Assembly: GCA_900469445.1 (NCBI GenBank)
Contig: UBXM01000023.1
Span: 1 to 64,000 of the forward strand
Source: Hyphomicrobiales bacterium
GTDB taxonomy: Bacteria; Pseudomonadota; Alphaproteobacteria; Rhizobiales; Rhizobiaceae
Direction: 5' to 3'
Length of the DNA stretch: 64,000 bases
Shown: positions 9,422 to 19,178 of the stretch, one piece after another
Layout: each line of letters begins with the position of its first letter
How positions within the stretch are numbered: position 1 is the stretch's first letter
The notes under the pieces: model-generated
What the model saw: only the letters and a program-made list of their open reading frames with translations
Told to the model about the DNA's origin: nothing
Databases searched by the model: none
Program-made: the position numbers and the translations under genes

Positions 9422-10798
9422 ATGGCAGGACATCCCAAAATCACATTCATCGGCGCCGGTTCGACGGTGTTCATGAAAAACATCATCGGCGACGTGCTGC
9501 AAAGGCCTGCGCTTTCCGAGGCGCATATCGCGCTGATGGACATCAACCCGCAGCGGCTGGAAGAAAGCGCCATCGTCGTCAACAAGCTGATTTCGACGCT
9601 TGGCGTGAAGGCCACGGCGGAAACTTTTACCGATCAGCGCAAGGCGCTGGCCAATGCCGATTTCGTGGTCGTCGCCTTCCAGATCGGCGGCTATGAGCCA
9701 TGCACCGTCACCGATTTCGAACTGCCGAAAAAGTACGGCCTGCGCCAGACGATTGCCGATACGCTCGGCGTCGGCGGCATCATGCGCGGGCTTCGCACCG
9801 TGCCGCATCTGTGGAAGATCTGCGAGGACATGCTCGCCGTCTGCCCGAACGCGATCATGCTGCAATATGTGAACCCGATGGCGATCAACACCTGGGCGAT
9901 CGCGGAAAAATATCCGACCATCCGGCAAGTGGGCCTGTGCCACTCGGTGCAGGGCACGGCGATGGAACTCGCCCATGATCTGGATATCCCTTACGAGGAA
10001 ATCCGCTATCGCTCGGCCGGTATCAATCACATGGCGTTTTACCTCGAATTCGAGCATCGCCAGAAGGACGGCAGCTATCGTAACCTCTATCCCGATCTCT
10101 TGCGCGGTTACCGCGAAGGCAAAGCGCCAAAGCCGACATGGAACCCGCGCTGCCCCAACAAGGTGCGGTATGAAATGCTGACCCGGCTCGGTTATTTCGT
10201 CACCGAAAGCTCTGAGCATTTTGCCGAATACACGCCCTATTTCATCAAGGAAGGCCGCGAGGACCTGATCGAAAAATTCGGCATCCCGCTCGATGAATAT
10301 CCAAAGCGTTGCATCGAGCAGATCGAGAAATGGAAAAACCAGGCGGATGCCTATCGCTCGGCCGAAAAGATCGAGGTCAAGCAGTCGAAGGAATATGCGT
10401 CCTCGATCATCAACTCGGTCTGGACGGGCGAACCCTCGGTCATCTACGGCAACCAGCGCAACAATGGCTGCATCACCTCGCTGCCCTTCAATTGCGCCGC
10501 AGAAGTGCCGTGCCTTGTCGATCACAACGGCGTCCAGCCCACCTTCATCGGCGATCTGCCACCGCAGCTGACGGCGCTGATGCGCACCAATATCAATGTG
10601 CAGGAACTGACGGTTCAGGCGCTGATGACGGAAAACCGCGAGCACATTTTCCACGCAGCGATGATGGACCCGCATACCGCCGCCGAACTCGATCTCGACC
10701 AGATCTGGTCGCTGACCGAGGACCTGCTGACCGCCCACCGCGACTGGTTGCCGGCCTGGACGCAGAGCGCCCCGGTGCGGCAGGCAAAGGCGAGCTGA
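9422..10798 (+). CDS. agaL2: Second GH4 alpha-galactosidase/glucosidase-type enzyme
   Basis: The 458-residue family-4 glycosidase starts with a Rossmann motif (FIGAGSTVFMKN) and has the signature Cys-His-Ser-Val-Gln-Gly and Gly-Ile-Asn-His. It is related to, but clearly different from, the first GH4 enzyme of this operon (for example 'VGLCHSVQGTAME' against 'VGLCHGVQHGAEQ'). An ATG at 9407 exists upstream in frame, but the ATG at 9422 has the GGAGGA site. In S. meliloti a second alpha-galactosidase gene, agaL2, accompanies the agp importer. Whether the two differ in substrate (melibiose, raffinose, galactinol) cannot be told from sequence. Confidence 0.85.
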   Translation: MAGHPKITFIGAGSTVFMKNIIGDVLQRPALSEAHIALMDINPQRLEESAIVVNKLISTLGVKATAETFTDQRKALANADFVVVAFQIGGYEPCTVTDFELPKKYGLRQTIADTLGVGGIMRGLRTVPHLWKICEDMLAVCPNAIMLQYVNPMAINTWAIAEKYPTIRQVGLCHSVQGTAMELAHDLDIPYEEIRYRSAGINHMAFYLEFEHRQKDGSYRNLYPDLLRGYREGKAPKPTWNPRCPNKVRYEMLTRLGYFVTESSEHFAEYTPYFIKEGREDLIEKFGIPLDEYPKRCIEQIEKWKNQADAYRSAEKIEVKQSKEYASSIINSVWTGEPSVIYGNQRNNGCITSLPFNCAAEVPCLVDHNGVQPTFIGDLPPQLTALMRTNINVQELTVQALMTENREHIFHAAMMDPHTAAELDLDQIWSLTEDLLTAHRDWLPAWTQSAPVRQAKAS

Positions 10799-10815
10799 CC
10801 CAACCGGCTTGCTTG

Positions 10816-10837
10816 AGAGTCTGTCAGGACAGACTCT
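10816..10837. terminator. Bidirectional hairpin between convergent genes
   Basis: A perfect 10-bp inverted repeat (AGAGTCTGTC / GACAGACTCT) with a 2-nt spacer sits between the stop of agaL2 and the stop of the convergent AraC gene, overlapping the latter's stop codon. It lacks a clear T-run; its place between convergent ends argues for a shared terminator. Confidence 0.55.
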
Positions 10838-11657
10838 AACCCGCCGCGGCACGTGTGTCGCGGCGGAAATCCGATGGCGGCATGCCGGCCGTCGAGCGAA
10901 ACGCCTTGTTGAAGGCGCTGACGGAACCGAAACCGCTGTCCATCGCCACCTGCAAAATGCTGTCCCGGCCGTTCATCAGTTTTGCCTGTGCATGCGAAAG
11001 CCTGAGCAGGGTCAGGTATTTGATCAGCGTCATGCCGGTCGATTTGCGAAACAGGTTCATGGCATATTTGGGATGCAGTTTTGCCGCCTCGGCAATATCG
11101 GTGGCATCCAGTTCTTCCAGAAAATTGGCGGCAATGAAGTCGCACATCTTTACGACGGCGGGCGAGGGCGCACCGGTTTCCGTCGAGGAAGCGTGCATCT
11201 TGTCGGATGAAATCGTCTCGTAGGGTTCCATAAAAATCCGTTCGACACGCAGCAGCAGTTCTTCCACCGCATGCTGCGCCTTCATCTCTTCACCGGATGT
11301 CACGTAGCGGAACCAGCGCGGAAAATTTTCGCGGTCGGCGGCGTCGGTCTGCGATGTCAGCATCGTCGCGCCGCCCATCAGCATGGCGGAAACGCTGGCG
11401 GGCAGGCGCATGCGGAAAAAATGCACGAGCGGCAGATGCGCGCCGGCATAGATGGAATCGCGCGAGGACTCGTCCATCCGGTGCGGCTGGCCGCCCCAGA
11501 ACAGGCCGATCTGCCCGGCCGACAGTGTCAGATCATGCCCGCCCATGCGGTAATGCACATGCCCGCGCATGATATAGTTGACTTCGATCTGCGCATGCCA
11601 GTGCGGGCGCAGCATGACGCGTGGATGTCCGTGAAAGAATTGCAGTGTTGTCGGCAT
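10836..11657 (-). CDS. AraC-family transcriptional regulator of the adjacent sugar ABC operon
   Basis: The product (273 residues from the chosen start) has a cupin-type sensing domain with the pattern 'HPRVMLRPHWHAQIEVNYIMRG' and a C-terminal AraC double HTH ('ILQVAMDSGFGSVSAFNKAFRSTAGMPPSDFRR'-like end). The frame continues upstream to an ATG at 11861, but that would overlap the divergent binding-protein gene and its promoter. The internal ATG at 11657 begins at the conserved domain and has a weak GAGGGC site, so it is preferred with moderate certainty. The divergent position suggests it controls the CUT1 operon to its right. Confidence 0.8.
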   Translation of the reverse strand: MPTTLQFFHGHPRVMLRPHWHAQIEVNYIMRGHVHYRMGGHDLTLSAGQIGLFWGGQPHRMDESSRDSIYAGAHLPLVHFFRMRLPASVSAMLMGGATMLTSQTDAADRENFPRWFRYVTSGEEMKAQHAVEELLLRVERIFMEPYETISSDKMHASSTETGAPSPAVVKMCDFIAANFLEELDATDIAEAAKLHPKYAMNLFRKSTGMTLIKYLTLLRLSHAQAKLMNGRDSILQVAMDSGFGSVSAFNKAFRSTAGMPPSDFRRDTRAAAG

Positions 11658-11812
11658 GCCCTCGATGCTGCTCGCACCCGGCTGGTAAAAAGCCTTTTCC
11701 TCGATCTTACTTTCCGACAGGTCCGTGTTCCCTTTGTACGAGACAGAGTTTTGCCGATCGTTAATCTGCTCATGTTCGTGGAGGAACAGCAATTGAAAAA
11801 GGGAGGTTTTCA

Positions 11813-13087
11813 ATGGGCTACAGGTTTCTTGGCGCGACGGTATCGCTTGTTCTTTTAGCAACCGGACCGGCAGCCGCGCAGTCGACTGAAATTACCATCT
11901 GGAGCTGGAACGTTGCCGCTTCGGCACTGAAATCCACGCTGGAAGGGTTCAACAAGAAATACCCCGACATCAAGGTCGCGGTACAGGATCTCGGCAACGA
12001 TCAGGTTTTCGACAAGTCACTGGCTGCCTGTGCTGCCGGCGGTGATGGCCTGCCGGATATCGTCACGATCGAGAATTTTGAGGCGGAACTGTTCTGGAAC
12101 CGTTTTCCGGATTGTTTCACGGATCTGACGGCGCTCGGCTATACCCCGAAACAGCAGGCGCTTTTTCCCGAATTCAAACGGACGGAACTGGAGATTGATG
12201 GCACCGCCTATGCGATGCCGTGGGATTCCGGACCGGTCGCAGTCTTCTACCGCCGCGACTTCTATGAGAAGGCAGGCGTCGATCCGACAACGATCAAGAC
12301 CTGGGATGATTTCCTCGCTGCCGGCAAAAAGGTCATGGAGGTCAACCCCGGCACGGTGATGGCGCAGGCGGATTTCAACGGCGACAGCGAATGGTTCCGC
12401 ATGCTCTCCAACGAGCAGGGCTGCGGTTACTTTTCGACCGATGGTCAATCGATCACCATCAACCAGCCCGCCTGCGTCGCCACGCTCGACAAGATCAAGC
12501 AGATGAAGGATGCCGGCATCATCACCGCCGCCATCTGGGACGAAAAGATCCAGGCGAACACGGCCGGCCGCACGGCCAGCCAGGTTTTCGGCGCCTGGTA
12601 TGAAGGCACGATCCGTTCGGGTTCACCCGATCTTGCCGGAAAATGGGGCGTTTATCCCATGCCGAGCCTGACGGCGGACGGTCCGCGTGCCGCCAATCTC
12701 GGCGGTTCGTCGCTCGCCATCAGCGAGGTTTCCGAAAACAAGGAAGCCGCCTTCAAGTTCGTGGAATATGCGCTGACCACCAATGAAGGTCAGGTCTCGA
12801 TGCTGAAATCTTTCGGCCTAGTGCCCTCGCTTCTGTCGGCGATAGAAGATCCCTTCGTCAAGGAAAAGCAGGCCTATTGGGGCGATCAGGCCGTGTGGAC
12901 GGACATCCTCTCCACCCTGCCAAAAATCAAGCCGGCGCGCGGCACCGCATTCCAGGCGGATGCGGATGGTGTCTACAAGGCGGTGCAGGCGAAATATTTC
13001 GCCAATGGCTACCCGGATGCCAAGACGGCGCTCGACGATGCCGCCAAGCAGATCGAAACGGCCACCGGCCTTCCCATCGCGGAATGA
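11813..13087 (+). CDS. CUT1 sugar ABC transporter, substrate-binding protein
   Basis: The 424-residue protein has a signal peptide ending in GPAAAQ and the family-1 extracellular binding fold ('ITIWSWNVAASALKSTLEGFNKKYPDIKV', 'FMSTQ-like' C-terminal lobe). A GGGAGG site precedes the ATG. The length and the following two permeases and ATPase identify an oligosaccharide or polyol importer. The sugar is unknown; the downstream oxidoreductase fusion suggests a sugar, inositol-like or amino-sugar ligand. Confidence 0.88.
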   Translation: MGYRFLGATVSLVLLATGPAAAQSTEITIWSWNVAASALKSTLEGFNKKYPDIKVAVQDLGNDQVFDKSLAACAAGGDGLPDIVTIENFEAELFWNRFPDCFTDLTALGYTPKQQALFPEFKRTELEIDGTAYAMPWDSGPVAVFYRRDFYEKAGVDPTTIKTWDDFLAAGKKVMEVNPGTVMAQADFNGDSEWFRMLSNEQGCGYFSTDGQSITINQPACVATLDKIKQMKDAGIITAAIWDEKIQANTAGRTASQVFGAWYEGTIRSGSPDLAGKWGVYPMPSLTADGPRAANLGGSSLAISEVSENKEAAFKFVEYALTTNEGQVSMLKSFGLVPSLLSAIEDPFVKEKQAYWGDQAVWTDILSTLPKIKPARGTAFQADADGVYKAVQAKYFANGYPDAKTALDDAAKQIETATGLPIAE

Positions 13088-13154
13088 GCAATCCGACCGG
13101 GCGCCTTGCCGCGCCCGGCCGACCCTCACCTGCCGACGATGAGTGGAGGATGCC

Positions 13155-14015
13155 ATGCGTGTGCACAACAGGATCGCCTATGCGTTCCTGGCCCCATACC
13201 TGCTGATCTTTGCCACCTTCTGGCTGTGGCCGATCATCAGTTCGTTCCTGATCTCGTTCCAGAATACCCGCGTCAACCCGTGGCGGTTTGCGCCATCAAT
13301 GAACTGGGGGCGGCTGGTCTCTGATCCGGCTTTCTACAACGCGCTCTACAACACGCTAATCATTCTCGTCATTCAGGTGCCGGTGATGATTGCGCTCGCC
13401 ACCGTCATGGCGGTGCTGCTGAATTCGCCGCTCCTAAAGGCGCGGCCACTGTACCGTTTCGCATTTTTCGCGCCCGTCGTGGTCGGTGAAGTGGCTTATG
13501 CCGCCGTGTTCCGCCTGATGTTCAGCGCCGATTTCGGCATCATCAACAAGATCATCGGCACGGTCGGGTTTGCGCCGGTCTCGTGGTTCGACAACGGCAC
13601 GGCCGCGATGGCGCTGGTCATCATGGCCGTCACCTGGCGCTGGGCCGGGTATAACGCCATCATCATTCTGGCCGGCCTGCAATCCATTCCCGGCGATGTC
13701 TATGAGGCTGCGACGCTCGACCGTGTCGGCAAGGTTCAGCAATTCTTCCATATCACACTGCCGCTCCTGAAACCCATCATCCTGTTCTGCATCGTTTTGT
13801 CCGTCATCGGCACGATGCAGCTGTTTGCCGAACCTTTCCTGATCACCAATCGCGGCGGGCCGGGCGGGGCCACCGAAACACTGGGCCTCCTGCTTTACCG
13901 TCAGGGCTTTACCTCGCTCAATTTCGGTTATGCCTCGGCAATCGCCTATACGATCGCGGGCTTGGCCGTCGCCATCTCACTTCTCAATCTGTTTTTCGGG
14001 AGGGAGGCGAAATGA
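13155..14015 (+). CDS. CUT1 sugar ABC transporter, permease 1 (MalF/LacF type)
   Basis: The 286-residue permease opens with '[19 protein letters not shown]', typical of LacF/UgpA proteins. Its coupling loop is '[25 protein letters not shown]' in type (about residues 181-205). A GTG at 13143 is in frame, but the ATG at 13155 follows a GGAGGA site. It ends overlapping the next permease by 4 nt (ATGA), so the two are translationally coupled. Confidence 0.9.
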   Translation: MRVHNRIAYAFLAPYLLIFATFWLWPIISSFLISFQNTRVNPWRFAPSMNWGRLVSDPAFYNALYNTLIILVIQVPVMIALATVMAVLLNSPLLKARPLYRFAFFAPVVVGEVAYAAVFRLMFSADFGIINKIIGTVGFAPVSWFDNGTAAMALVIMAVTWRWAGYNAIIILAGLQSIPGDVYEAATLDRVGKVQQFFHITLPLLKPIILFCIVLSVIGTMQLFAEPFLITNRGGPGGATETLGLLLYRQGFTSLNFGYASAIAYTIAGLAVAISLLNLFFGREAK

Positions 14016-14848
14016 GATCGAAATCCCGCTCGCTGTTGATGCGCCGGGTGGCGCTGCATGCGGCACTCACCCCACTCGCCATCATCTGGCTGTTTCCGCT
14101 GTGGATGATGTTCGTGTTCTCCACCATGTCGGATTACGGCATTTTCAGCCCCGACATCGTGCTCTGGCCCTCGACGGGCTTCATCGAGAATTTTCAGAAC
14201 CTGCAGGCCGATACGGATTTCCTGCGGGCAATGTTCATCTCCATCACCGTCGCAGTCATCTACACCATCCTGTCGGTGATGCTGACCTCTATGGCCGGCT
14301 GGGCGCTGGCGCGCTATCATTTCAAGGGGCGCTCCGTCGTGATCGCCATCATTCTCGGAACCATCACGCTGCCCTTCGCGGTCGTCGTCATTCCGCAGTT
14401 CATCATGGTGGCGCGCGAGTTCAAGCTCGCCAATACATGGGTGGCGCTGATCGTGCCACCACTCTTCAATTCGCTCGGTGTGCTGTTCATGCGGCAGGCA
14501 TTTTCAATGATGCCGACCGAACTGTTCGACGCGGCCCGCGTCGAGGGCGTCAAGGAATGGCGGATCTTTCTGCACATCGCGCTGCCCTTGGCGCGGCCGA
14601 CCATGGCGGCGCTGTCGATCATCCTCTTCCTTGCCTCCTGGAACAATTATCTCTGGCCGCTGCTGATCAATTCGAAACCGGGCATGATGACGGCGCCTGT
14701 GGCGCTCGGCACGCTGATCGGCCTCACCAAGGTTTCGTGGGGCGGCATCATGGCGGGGGCGGTCCTGCTGACGGCACCGATCCTCTTCGTTTTCATCTTC
14801 CTTCAGCGTCATTTCATTTCCGGCATCACTGCCGGCGCCGTAAAATAA
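14012..14848 (+). CDS. CUT1 sugar ABC transporter, permease 2 (MalG/LacG type)
   Basis: The 278-residue permease has about six hydrophobic segments and a coupling loop '[21 protein letters not shown]' (about residues 172-192). It starts within the end of permease 1 (ATGA overlap). It forms the channel with permease 1. Confidence 0.9.
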   Translation: MRSKSRSLLMRRVALHAALTPLAIIWLFPLWMMFVFSTMSDYGIFSPDIVLWPSTGFIENFQNLQADTDFLRAMFISITVAVIYTILSVMLTSMAGWALARYHFKGRSVVIAIILGTITLPFAVVVIPQFIMVAREFKLANTWVALIVPPLFNSLGVLFMRQAFSMMPTELFDAARVEGVKEWRIFLHIALPLARPTMAALSIILFLASWNNYLWPLLINSKPGMMTAPVALGTLIGLTKVSWGGIMAGAVLLTAPILFVFIFLQRHFISGITAGAVK

Positions 14849-14859
14849 TCGGAGGCTTC

Positions 14860-15942
14860 ATGGCCGGGCTCACCCTCAAAAATGTCATCAAGCGTTTTGG
14901 CGCCTTGCAGATCATCCATGGCGCCGACCTGGAAATCGAGGACGGCGAATTCGTCGTGTTCGTCGGCCCGTCCGGCTGCGGAAAATCGACGCTTCTGCGC
15001 ATGATTGCCGGGCTGGAGGATATCTCCGGCGGCGAGATCGCGATTGCCGGCACCGTCGTCAACGATGTCGAACCGTCGGAACGGCATATCGCCATGGTGT
15101 TCCAATCCTATGCGCTTTATCCGCACATGACGGTGCGCAAAAACCTGTCCTTCGGACTGACGATGAACGGAAATCCGAAAACGGATACCGAACGCCGCGT
15201 GGCGCATGCGGCCGAAATCCTGCAGATCAACGAGCTGATGGATCGACGCCCGGGCCAGCTGTCCGGCGGCCAGCGCCAGCGTGTTGCCATCGGCCGCGCC
15301 ATCGTGCGCGAACCGCAGGTGTTTCTGTTCGACGAACCGCTCTCCAATCTCGATGCGGAATTGCGCGTGCAGATGCGGGTGGAGATTTCGAAGCTGCACA
15401 AACAGCTGGGCACAACGATGATCTACGTTACCCACGACCAGACCGAAGCGATGACGCTGGCCGACAAGATCGTCGTTCTTCGCTCCGGCCGGATAGAACA
15501 GGTCGGCGCCCCGCTCGATCTTTATGACGATCCGGCCAACCAGTTTGTCGCCGGGTTTATCGGTTCGCCGAAAATGAATTTTCTGAAGGCGACGGTTCAT
15601 GCCGTCGGGCCGGACGGTGTGACGGCGGCTGTGGTTGCGGATCCAAGCGTCAGGCTGACACTGCCCATATCCAGCCGCCTCGAGATCGGCTCCCCCGTCA
15701 TTCTGGGCATCAGGCCCGAACACTTTTCCGATGCCGGCACTGGCGAGGCGGACCTGACGGTGGCGGTCCATGTCGCCGAACATCTCGGTCATACCAGCTA
15801 CGTTTACGCCGGGGTTTCCGGGGAGCCGCTGATCATCGAACGACCGGAATCCCGCCATGCCGGCGATCAGAAAACGCTCACCGTCGGCCTGCCGGCCAAA
15901 CGCTGTTTCCTGTTCGACGCCGAAGGCCAGCGCCTTCGCTGA
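14860..15942 (+). CDS. CUT1 sugar ABC transporter, ATP-binding protein (UgpC/MsmK type)
   Basis: The 360-residue ATPase has Walker A GPSGCGKS, signature LSGGQRQR and Walker [14 protein letters not shown]-terminal TOBE-like regulatory domain follows (about residues 240-360, including 'LGIRPEHF'). A GGAGG site lies 5 nt before the ATG. It energises the preceding permease pair. Confidence 0.9.
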   Translation: MAGLTLKNVIKRFGALQIIHGADLEIEDGEFVVFVGPSGCGKSTLLRMIAGLEDISGGEIAIAGTVVNDVEPSERHIAMVFQSYALYPHMTVRKNLSFGLTMNGNPKTDTERRVAHAAEILQINELMDRRPGQLSGGQRQRVAIGRAIVREPQVFLFDEPLSNLDAELRVQMRVEISKLHKQLGTTMIYVTHDQTEAMTLADKIVVLRSGRIEQVGAPLDLYDDPANQFVAGFIGSPKMNFLKATVHAVGPDGVTAAVVADPSVRLTLPISSRLEIGSPVILGIRPEHFSDAGTGEADLTVAVHVAEHLGHTSYVYAGVSGEPLIIERPESRHAGDQKTLTVGLPAKRCFLFDAEGQRLR

Positions 15943-15986
15943 ATTCTTCCATTTCATCTCCCAAGACCGACTGAAAAGGACATGCC

Positions 15987-17996
15987 ATGAGTGCAGATCA
16001 AAAAATCCGCTGGGGCATTATCGGCCCCGGCACGATTGCCAGGACATTTGCCGAGGGAATTGCCGGCTCTTCTACGGGCGAACTTGTCGCCATCGCGTCC
16101 CGCAACCCCGACAAGCCGGGGCTGGGTGATGGTTTTCCCGGTGCCCGTATTGTCAGCGGTTACGAGACTTTGCTTGCCGATCCCGATATCGATGCCGTCT
16201 ATATCGCCACGCCGCATACCGGCCACGCCGAATGGGCGATCAAAGCCGTGCGGGCAGGCAAACACGTGCTGGTGGAAAAGCCGATTGCGCTTTCGGCCTA
16301 TGATGCCGACGTGATTTTTTACGAGGCGAAAAAGGCCGGCGTGTTTGTCGGCGAGGCCTATATGTACCTCTTCCATCCGCAGACGGCGCGGCTCATCGAA
16401 CTGGTGAAACAGGGCGTCATTGGCGATGTCCGTTTGATCCGCTCCAGCTTCGGGTTCGACATGGGCGGTTTCCGGCCGGAACATCGGCTGTTTTCCAACG
16501 ATCTCGCCGGCGGCGGCATTCTGGATGTCGGCGGTTATCCGGTCTCGATGGTGCGGCTTCTGGCCGGTGCCGTCAGCGGCCCATCCTATGCCGAACCGGT
16601 CAGCGTGTCCGGTGCCGCCCATCTCGGGCAATCGGGCGTCGATGAATGGGCATCCGCCGTTCTGAAGTTCGAAAGCGGTATCGTTGCCGAAGTCTCGTGC
16701 TCGATCATGGCGAACCAGGACAACACGCTGCGCATCATCGGCTCCAAGGGGCGCATCGAGGTCAAGGACTTCTGGTTTGCCGGAGGTCGCAAGGGCGGCA
16801 CGGGAAAGATCGAGATTTTCAGGGGCAATGAACACGAAGTGGTGGAGGTCACCGAAAACCGCCACCTCTATTCCTTCGAGGTCGATGCAGTGACGGCCGC
16901 CATCCGCGCCGGTGCAAAGACATTCGGCTATCCGGGCATGAATGCTGCCGAAACACTTGCCAATCTGCGTGTGCTGGATCGCTGGCGTGCTTCGGTCGGT
17001 CTGGAGTACGGGGTCGAAAAGGCAGCGCAACGCACGAAAAACATTAGCGGCGCAAAGGTCGTCGCCGGCAACAGCCTGCCGAAACGGCAGATACCCGGCA
17101 TTGCCAAGCCGGCTTCCGTCGTTGCCCTCGGTTTCGAGTTCTTTCCGAATTTCGCCTCCGCGTCCCTCACGCTCGATGCCTTTTATGAGGCGGGCGGCAA
17201 TCTGTTCGACACCGCCTTCGTTTACGGCGCGGGGAAAACCGAGAGCATTTTTGGTGATTGGCACACCAGCCGGGCCGTGCCGCGTGAAGATATCGTGCTG
17301 ATCGGCAAGGGCGCCCATTCGCCGCTCTGCTATCCGGATGTGATTGCAAGACAGCTCGACCAATCGCTGGAGCGGCTTAAGACGGATTATCTCGATGTCT
17401 ATTTCATGCACCGCGACAACCCGGACATTCCGATCGGCGAGTTCGTCGATGTCATCGATGCCGAGGTGAAACGCGGTCGCATTCGGGGCATTTATGGCGG
17501 TTCGAACTGGACGCGCGAACGTCTGGATGCCGCCATCGATTACGCGCAAAAAAATGGCAGGGCGGCGCCAGCGGCGCTTTCCAACAATTTTGCGCTGGCG
17601 GAAATGCTCGATCCGATCTGGCCGGGCTGCGTGACCTCCTCCGACGATCAGTGGAAGCAGTGGCTGAATGCCCGGCAGATGCCTAATTTTGCCTGGTCCA
17701 GCCAGGGGCGGGGCTTTTTTACCGACAGGGCAGGGCGTGACAAACACGACGATGAGGAGATCGTACGTTGCTGGTATTCCGACAGCAATTTCGAGCGTCG
17801 TGACCGCGCCATCGAACTGGCCGGAAAACGCGGCGTCAGCCCGATCCATATCGCGCTCGCCTACGTCATCGCCCAACCCTTCCCCGTCATACCGCTGATC
17901 GGACCGCGCACGGTCGGTGAGCTGGAAGACAGCCTGTCGGCCCTCTCGATCAAGTTGTCTGGAGATGATGTTGGTTGGCTGGAGGCAGAGAACTGA
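15987..17996 (+). CDS. Fused Gfo/Idh/MocA oxidoreductase and aldo/keto reductase
   Basis: The 669-residue protein joins two oxidoreductases. Residues about 1-335 are a Gfo/Idh/MocA dehydrogenase with a nucleotide motif (IGPGTIA) and the family EKP lysine-proline motif (VLVEKPIA). Residues about 365-669 are an aldo/keto reductase with the catalytic tetrad visible as Asp and Tyr in 'FDTAFVYG', Lys in 'IGKGAH' and His in 'YFMHRDNP'. A 25-30 residue linker rich in Lys and Gly joins them. An AAAGGA site precedes the ATG, 44 nt after the ATPase gene, so it belongs to the CUT1 operon. It probably performs two redox steps on the imported sugar or recycles cofactor between them. Confidence 0.85.
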   Translation: MSADQKIRWGIIGPGTIARTFAEGIAGSSTGELVAIASRNPDKPGLGDGFPGARIVSGYETLLADPDIDAVYIATPHTGHAEWAIKAVRAGKHVLVEKPIALSAYDADVIFYEAKKAGVFVGEAYMYLFHPQTARLIELVKQGVIGDVRLIRSSFGFDMGGFRPEHRLFSNDLAGGGILDVGGYPVSMVRLLAGAVSGPSYAEPVSVSGAAHLGQSGVDEWASAVLKFESGIVAEVSCSIMANQDNTLRIIGSKGRIEVKDFWFAGGRKGGTGKIEIFRGNEHEVVEVTENRHLYSFEVDAVTAAIRAGAKTFGYPGMNAAETLANLRVLDRWRASVGLEYGVEKAAQRTKNISGAKVVAGNSLPKRQIPGIAKPASVVALGFEFFPNFASASLTLDAFYEAGGNLFDTAFVYGAGKTESIFGDWHTSRAVPREDIVLIGKGAHSPLCYPDVIARQLDQSLERLKTDYLDVYFMHRDNPDIPIGEFVDVIDAEVKRGRIRGIYGGSNWTRERLDAAIDYAQKNGRAAPAALSNNFALAEMLDPIWPGCVTSSDDQWKQWLNARQMPNFAWSSQGRGFFTDRAGRDKHDDEEIVRCWYSDSNFERRDRAIELAGKRGVSPIHIALAYVIAQPFPVIPLIGPRTVGELEDSLSALSIKLSGDDVGWLEAEN

Positions 17997-18209
17997 AAGA
18001 AATAAGACTTCAATCGGTTTGGCGCGACGTATGAGATAGGCGGCAGCTTTTCGAGGCGAAAGGATTCGCGCCGAATTGCCCGCAATCTGGGCTGTGCGTT
18101 TTCTCAGGAAAGCGTACGGCCACCAGTTCGCAGGTTCGGTCCCCATCAAGACCCAGGAAATTTACAAGTCTCCCTGCGTTCAGGCCCCCGCAACCAAAAC
18201 ATCTACACC

Positions 18210-18700
18210 TCAATTTGCCCACTCAAGTCGCTTCATAGAAAGCTCCTCCGCGTAAGCGTCGAGGAGCTTTTTGCGTTTCTGCTCCGTGTCCAACTCACCG
18301 GCGCGAAGCTTCTTCAGATAATCGTTCTGTTTGAGCCCTTAGAACTGCTTCTCCAGGGTCGTCGTGACTTCCATCGCTGCGAGGATCGATGCGATCCGGC
18401 CGTGGACCTCAAGGGATGACGGCTGGTGGCCTGGGTTTTGCCGATGACAACCTTCTGCACGAACTGCTGCACGAGGTTGATGAAGGGCTGCTTGGTTTCC
18501 GTGTCGGCGTGCTCGCGCATGTAACAGAAGGCGGAGTTAATGATCAGCTCGACAGCCTCAGGGCTGACCTCGGCCTTCAGCTTCCTGATCTTCTCCGTGA
18601 AATCTTCCTGCGCCGGCGTTTGCTTCAGACGCGCTTCAAGGCCAGCCGGCGGCGGCTTGGGATGCGCTCATCAATGTTGTCCGCCTCGTCCAAGTGAGCT
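18210..18700 (-). pseudogene. Remnant of a serine recombinase (C-terminal region, frameshifted)
   Basis: On the minus strand, reading across two frames gives a continuous match in style to the C-terminal part of rhizobial recombinase-family (large serine resolvase) proteins. One piece runs from 'GLEARLKQTPAQEDFTEKI' to 'QKVVIGKTQATSRHP'. A shifted frame then gives 'EVHGRIASILAAMEVTTTLE' and a TAA. The same frame continues as 'GLKQNDYLKKLRAGELDTEQ' and ends at 'KRLEWAN' with a TGA. At least one frameshift and one stop make it non-functional. The catalytic N-terminal domain is absent. It marks an old mobile-element insertion at the junction between the CUT1 operon and the LysR module. Confidence 0.65.
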
Positions 18701-19103
18701 TGGCGCTTCTAAGCTGATCGGTGACCGGGCTGGTCGCGGATTGAGATCGCTTACAGCATGCGCCTGTCGGTCACTCTTCGGCAGCAAATTGTCTAGGGTC
18801 AGCAGCGCCTCGCTAACGGCATTACCCACACGATCGAGGAAGCACTCGTTTTAAGTCGTGGTACCGAGGCTTTCCTTGCAACTAATTGACTGCAGGGCTT
18901 CATAGTCGTCGATGTGGATTACCCGATTGCTGCGGACACGGAGTAAAACCTTTGGGCGCCGGCCGCCACTACTACATGCAAGCGTAACGCCCCGCTGAGC
19001 TCCTAACGCGCGTTGCATCTTATTCGAGAACGAAAATTCCAAAAATTCTGCAATTATAGAAAGAAATGACCTGCGAAGTTTGGTTTGTGAGCAACTTATG
19101 TTT
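18701..19103. other. Degraded or non-coding stretch before the LysR gene
   Basis: A 63-codon minus-strand ORF ends here near 18851 but has no recognised relatives and no clear ribosome-binding site. Its end ('VRSNRVIHIDDYEALQ') vaguely recalls excisionase-type DNA-binding proteins, which would fit the recombinase remnant beside it. That link is weak. Confidence 0.3.
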
Positions 19104-19127
19104 TTGCATATGCTTTAAATCATGCAA
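19104..19127 (+). promoter_or_regulatory. Candidate LysR operator
   Basis: An inverted repeat TTGCAT-N12-ATGCAA lies in an AT-rich region about 52 nt before the chosen start of the LysR gene. LysR regulators often bind such interrupted dyads at their own promoter. The assignment rests on symmetry and position only. Confidence 0.3.
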
Positions 19128-19178
19128 TATTTGAATTGATAAATGCCAACCCTGCAGAAAATGCATTGTAAGCCGCTC

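Noticed and set aside
13930..15942. 670-codon frame that joins the permease 2 region to the ATPase
   Set aside because: The first 300 codons are the wrong frame over permease 2. The real ATPase starts at 14860 with its own GGAGG site. It is not a fusion.
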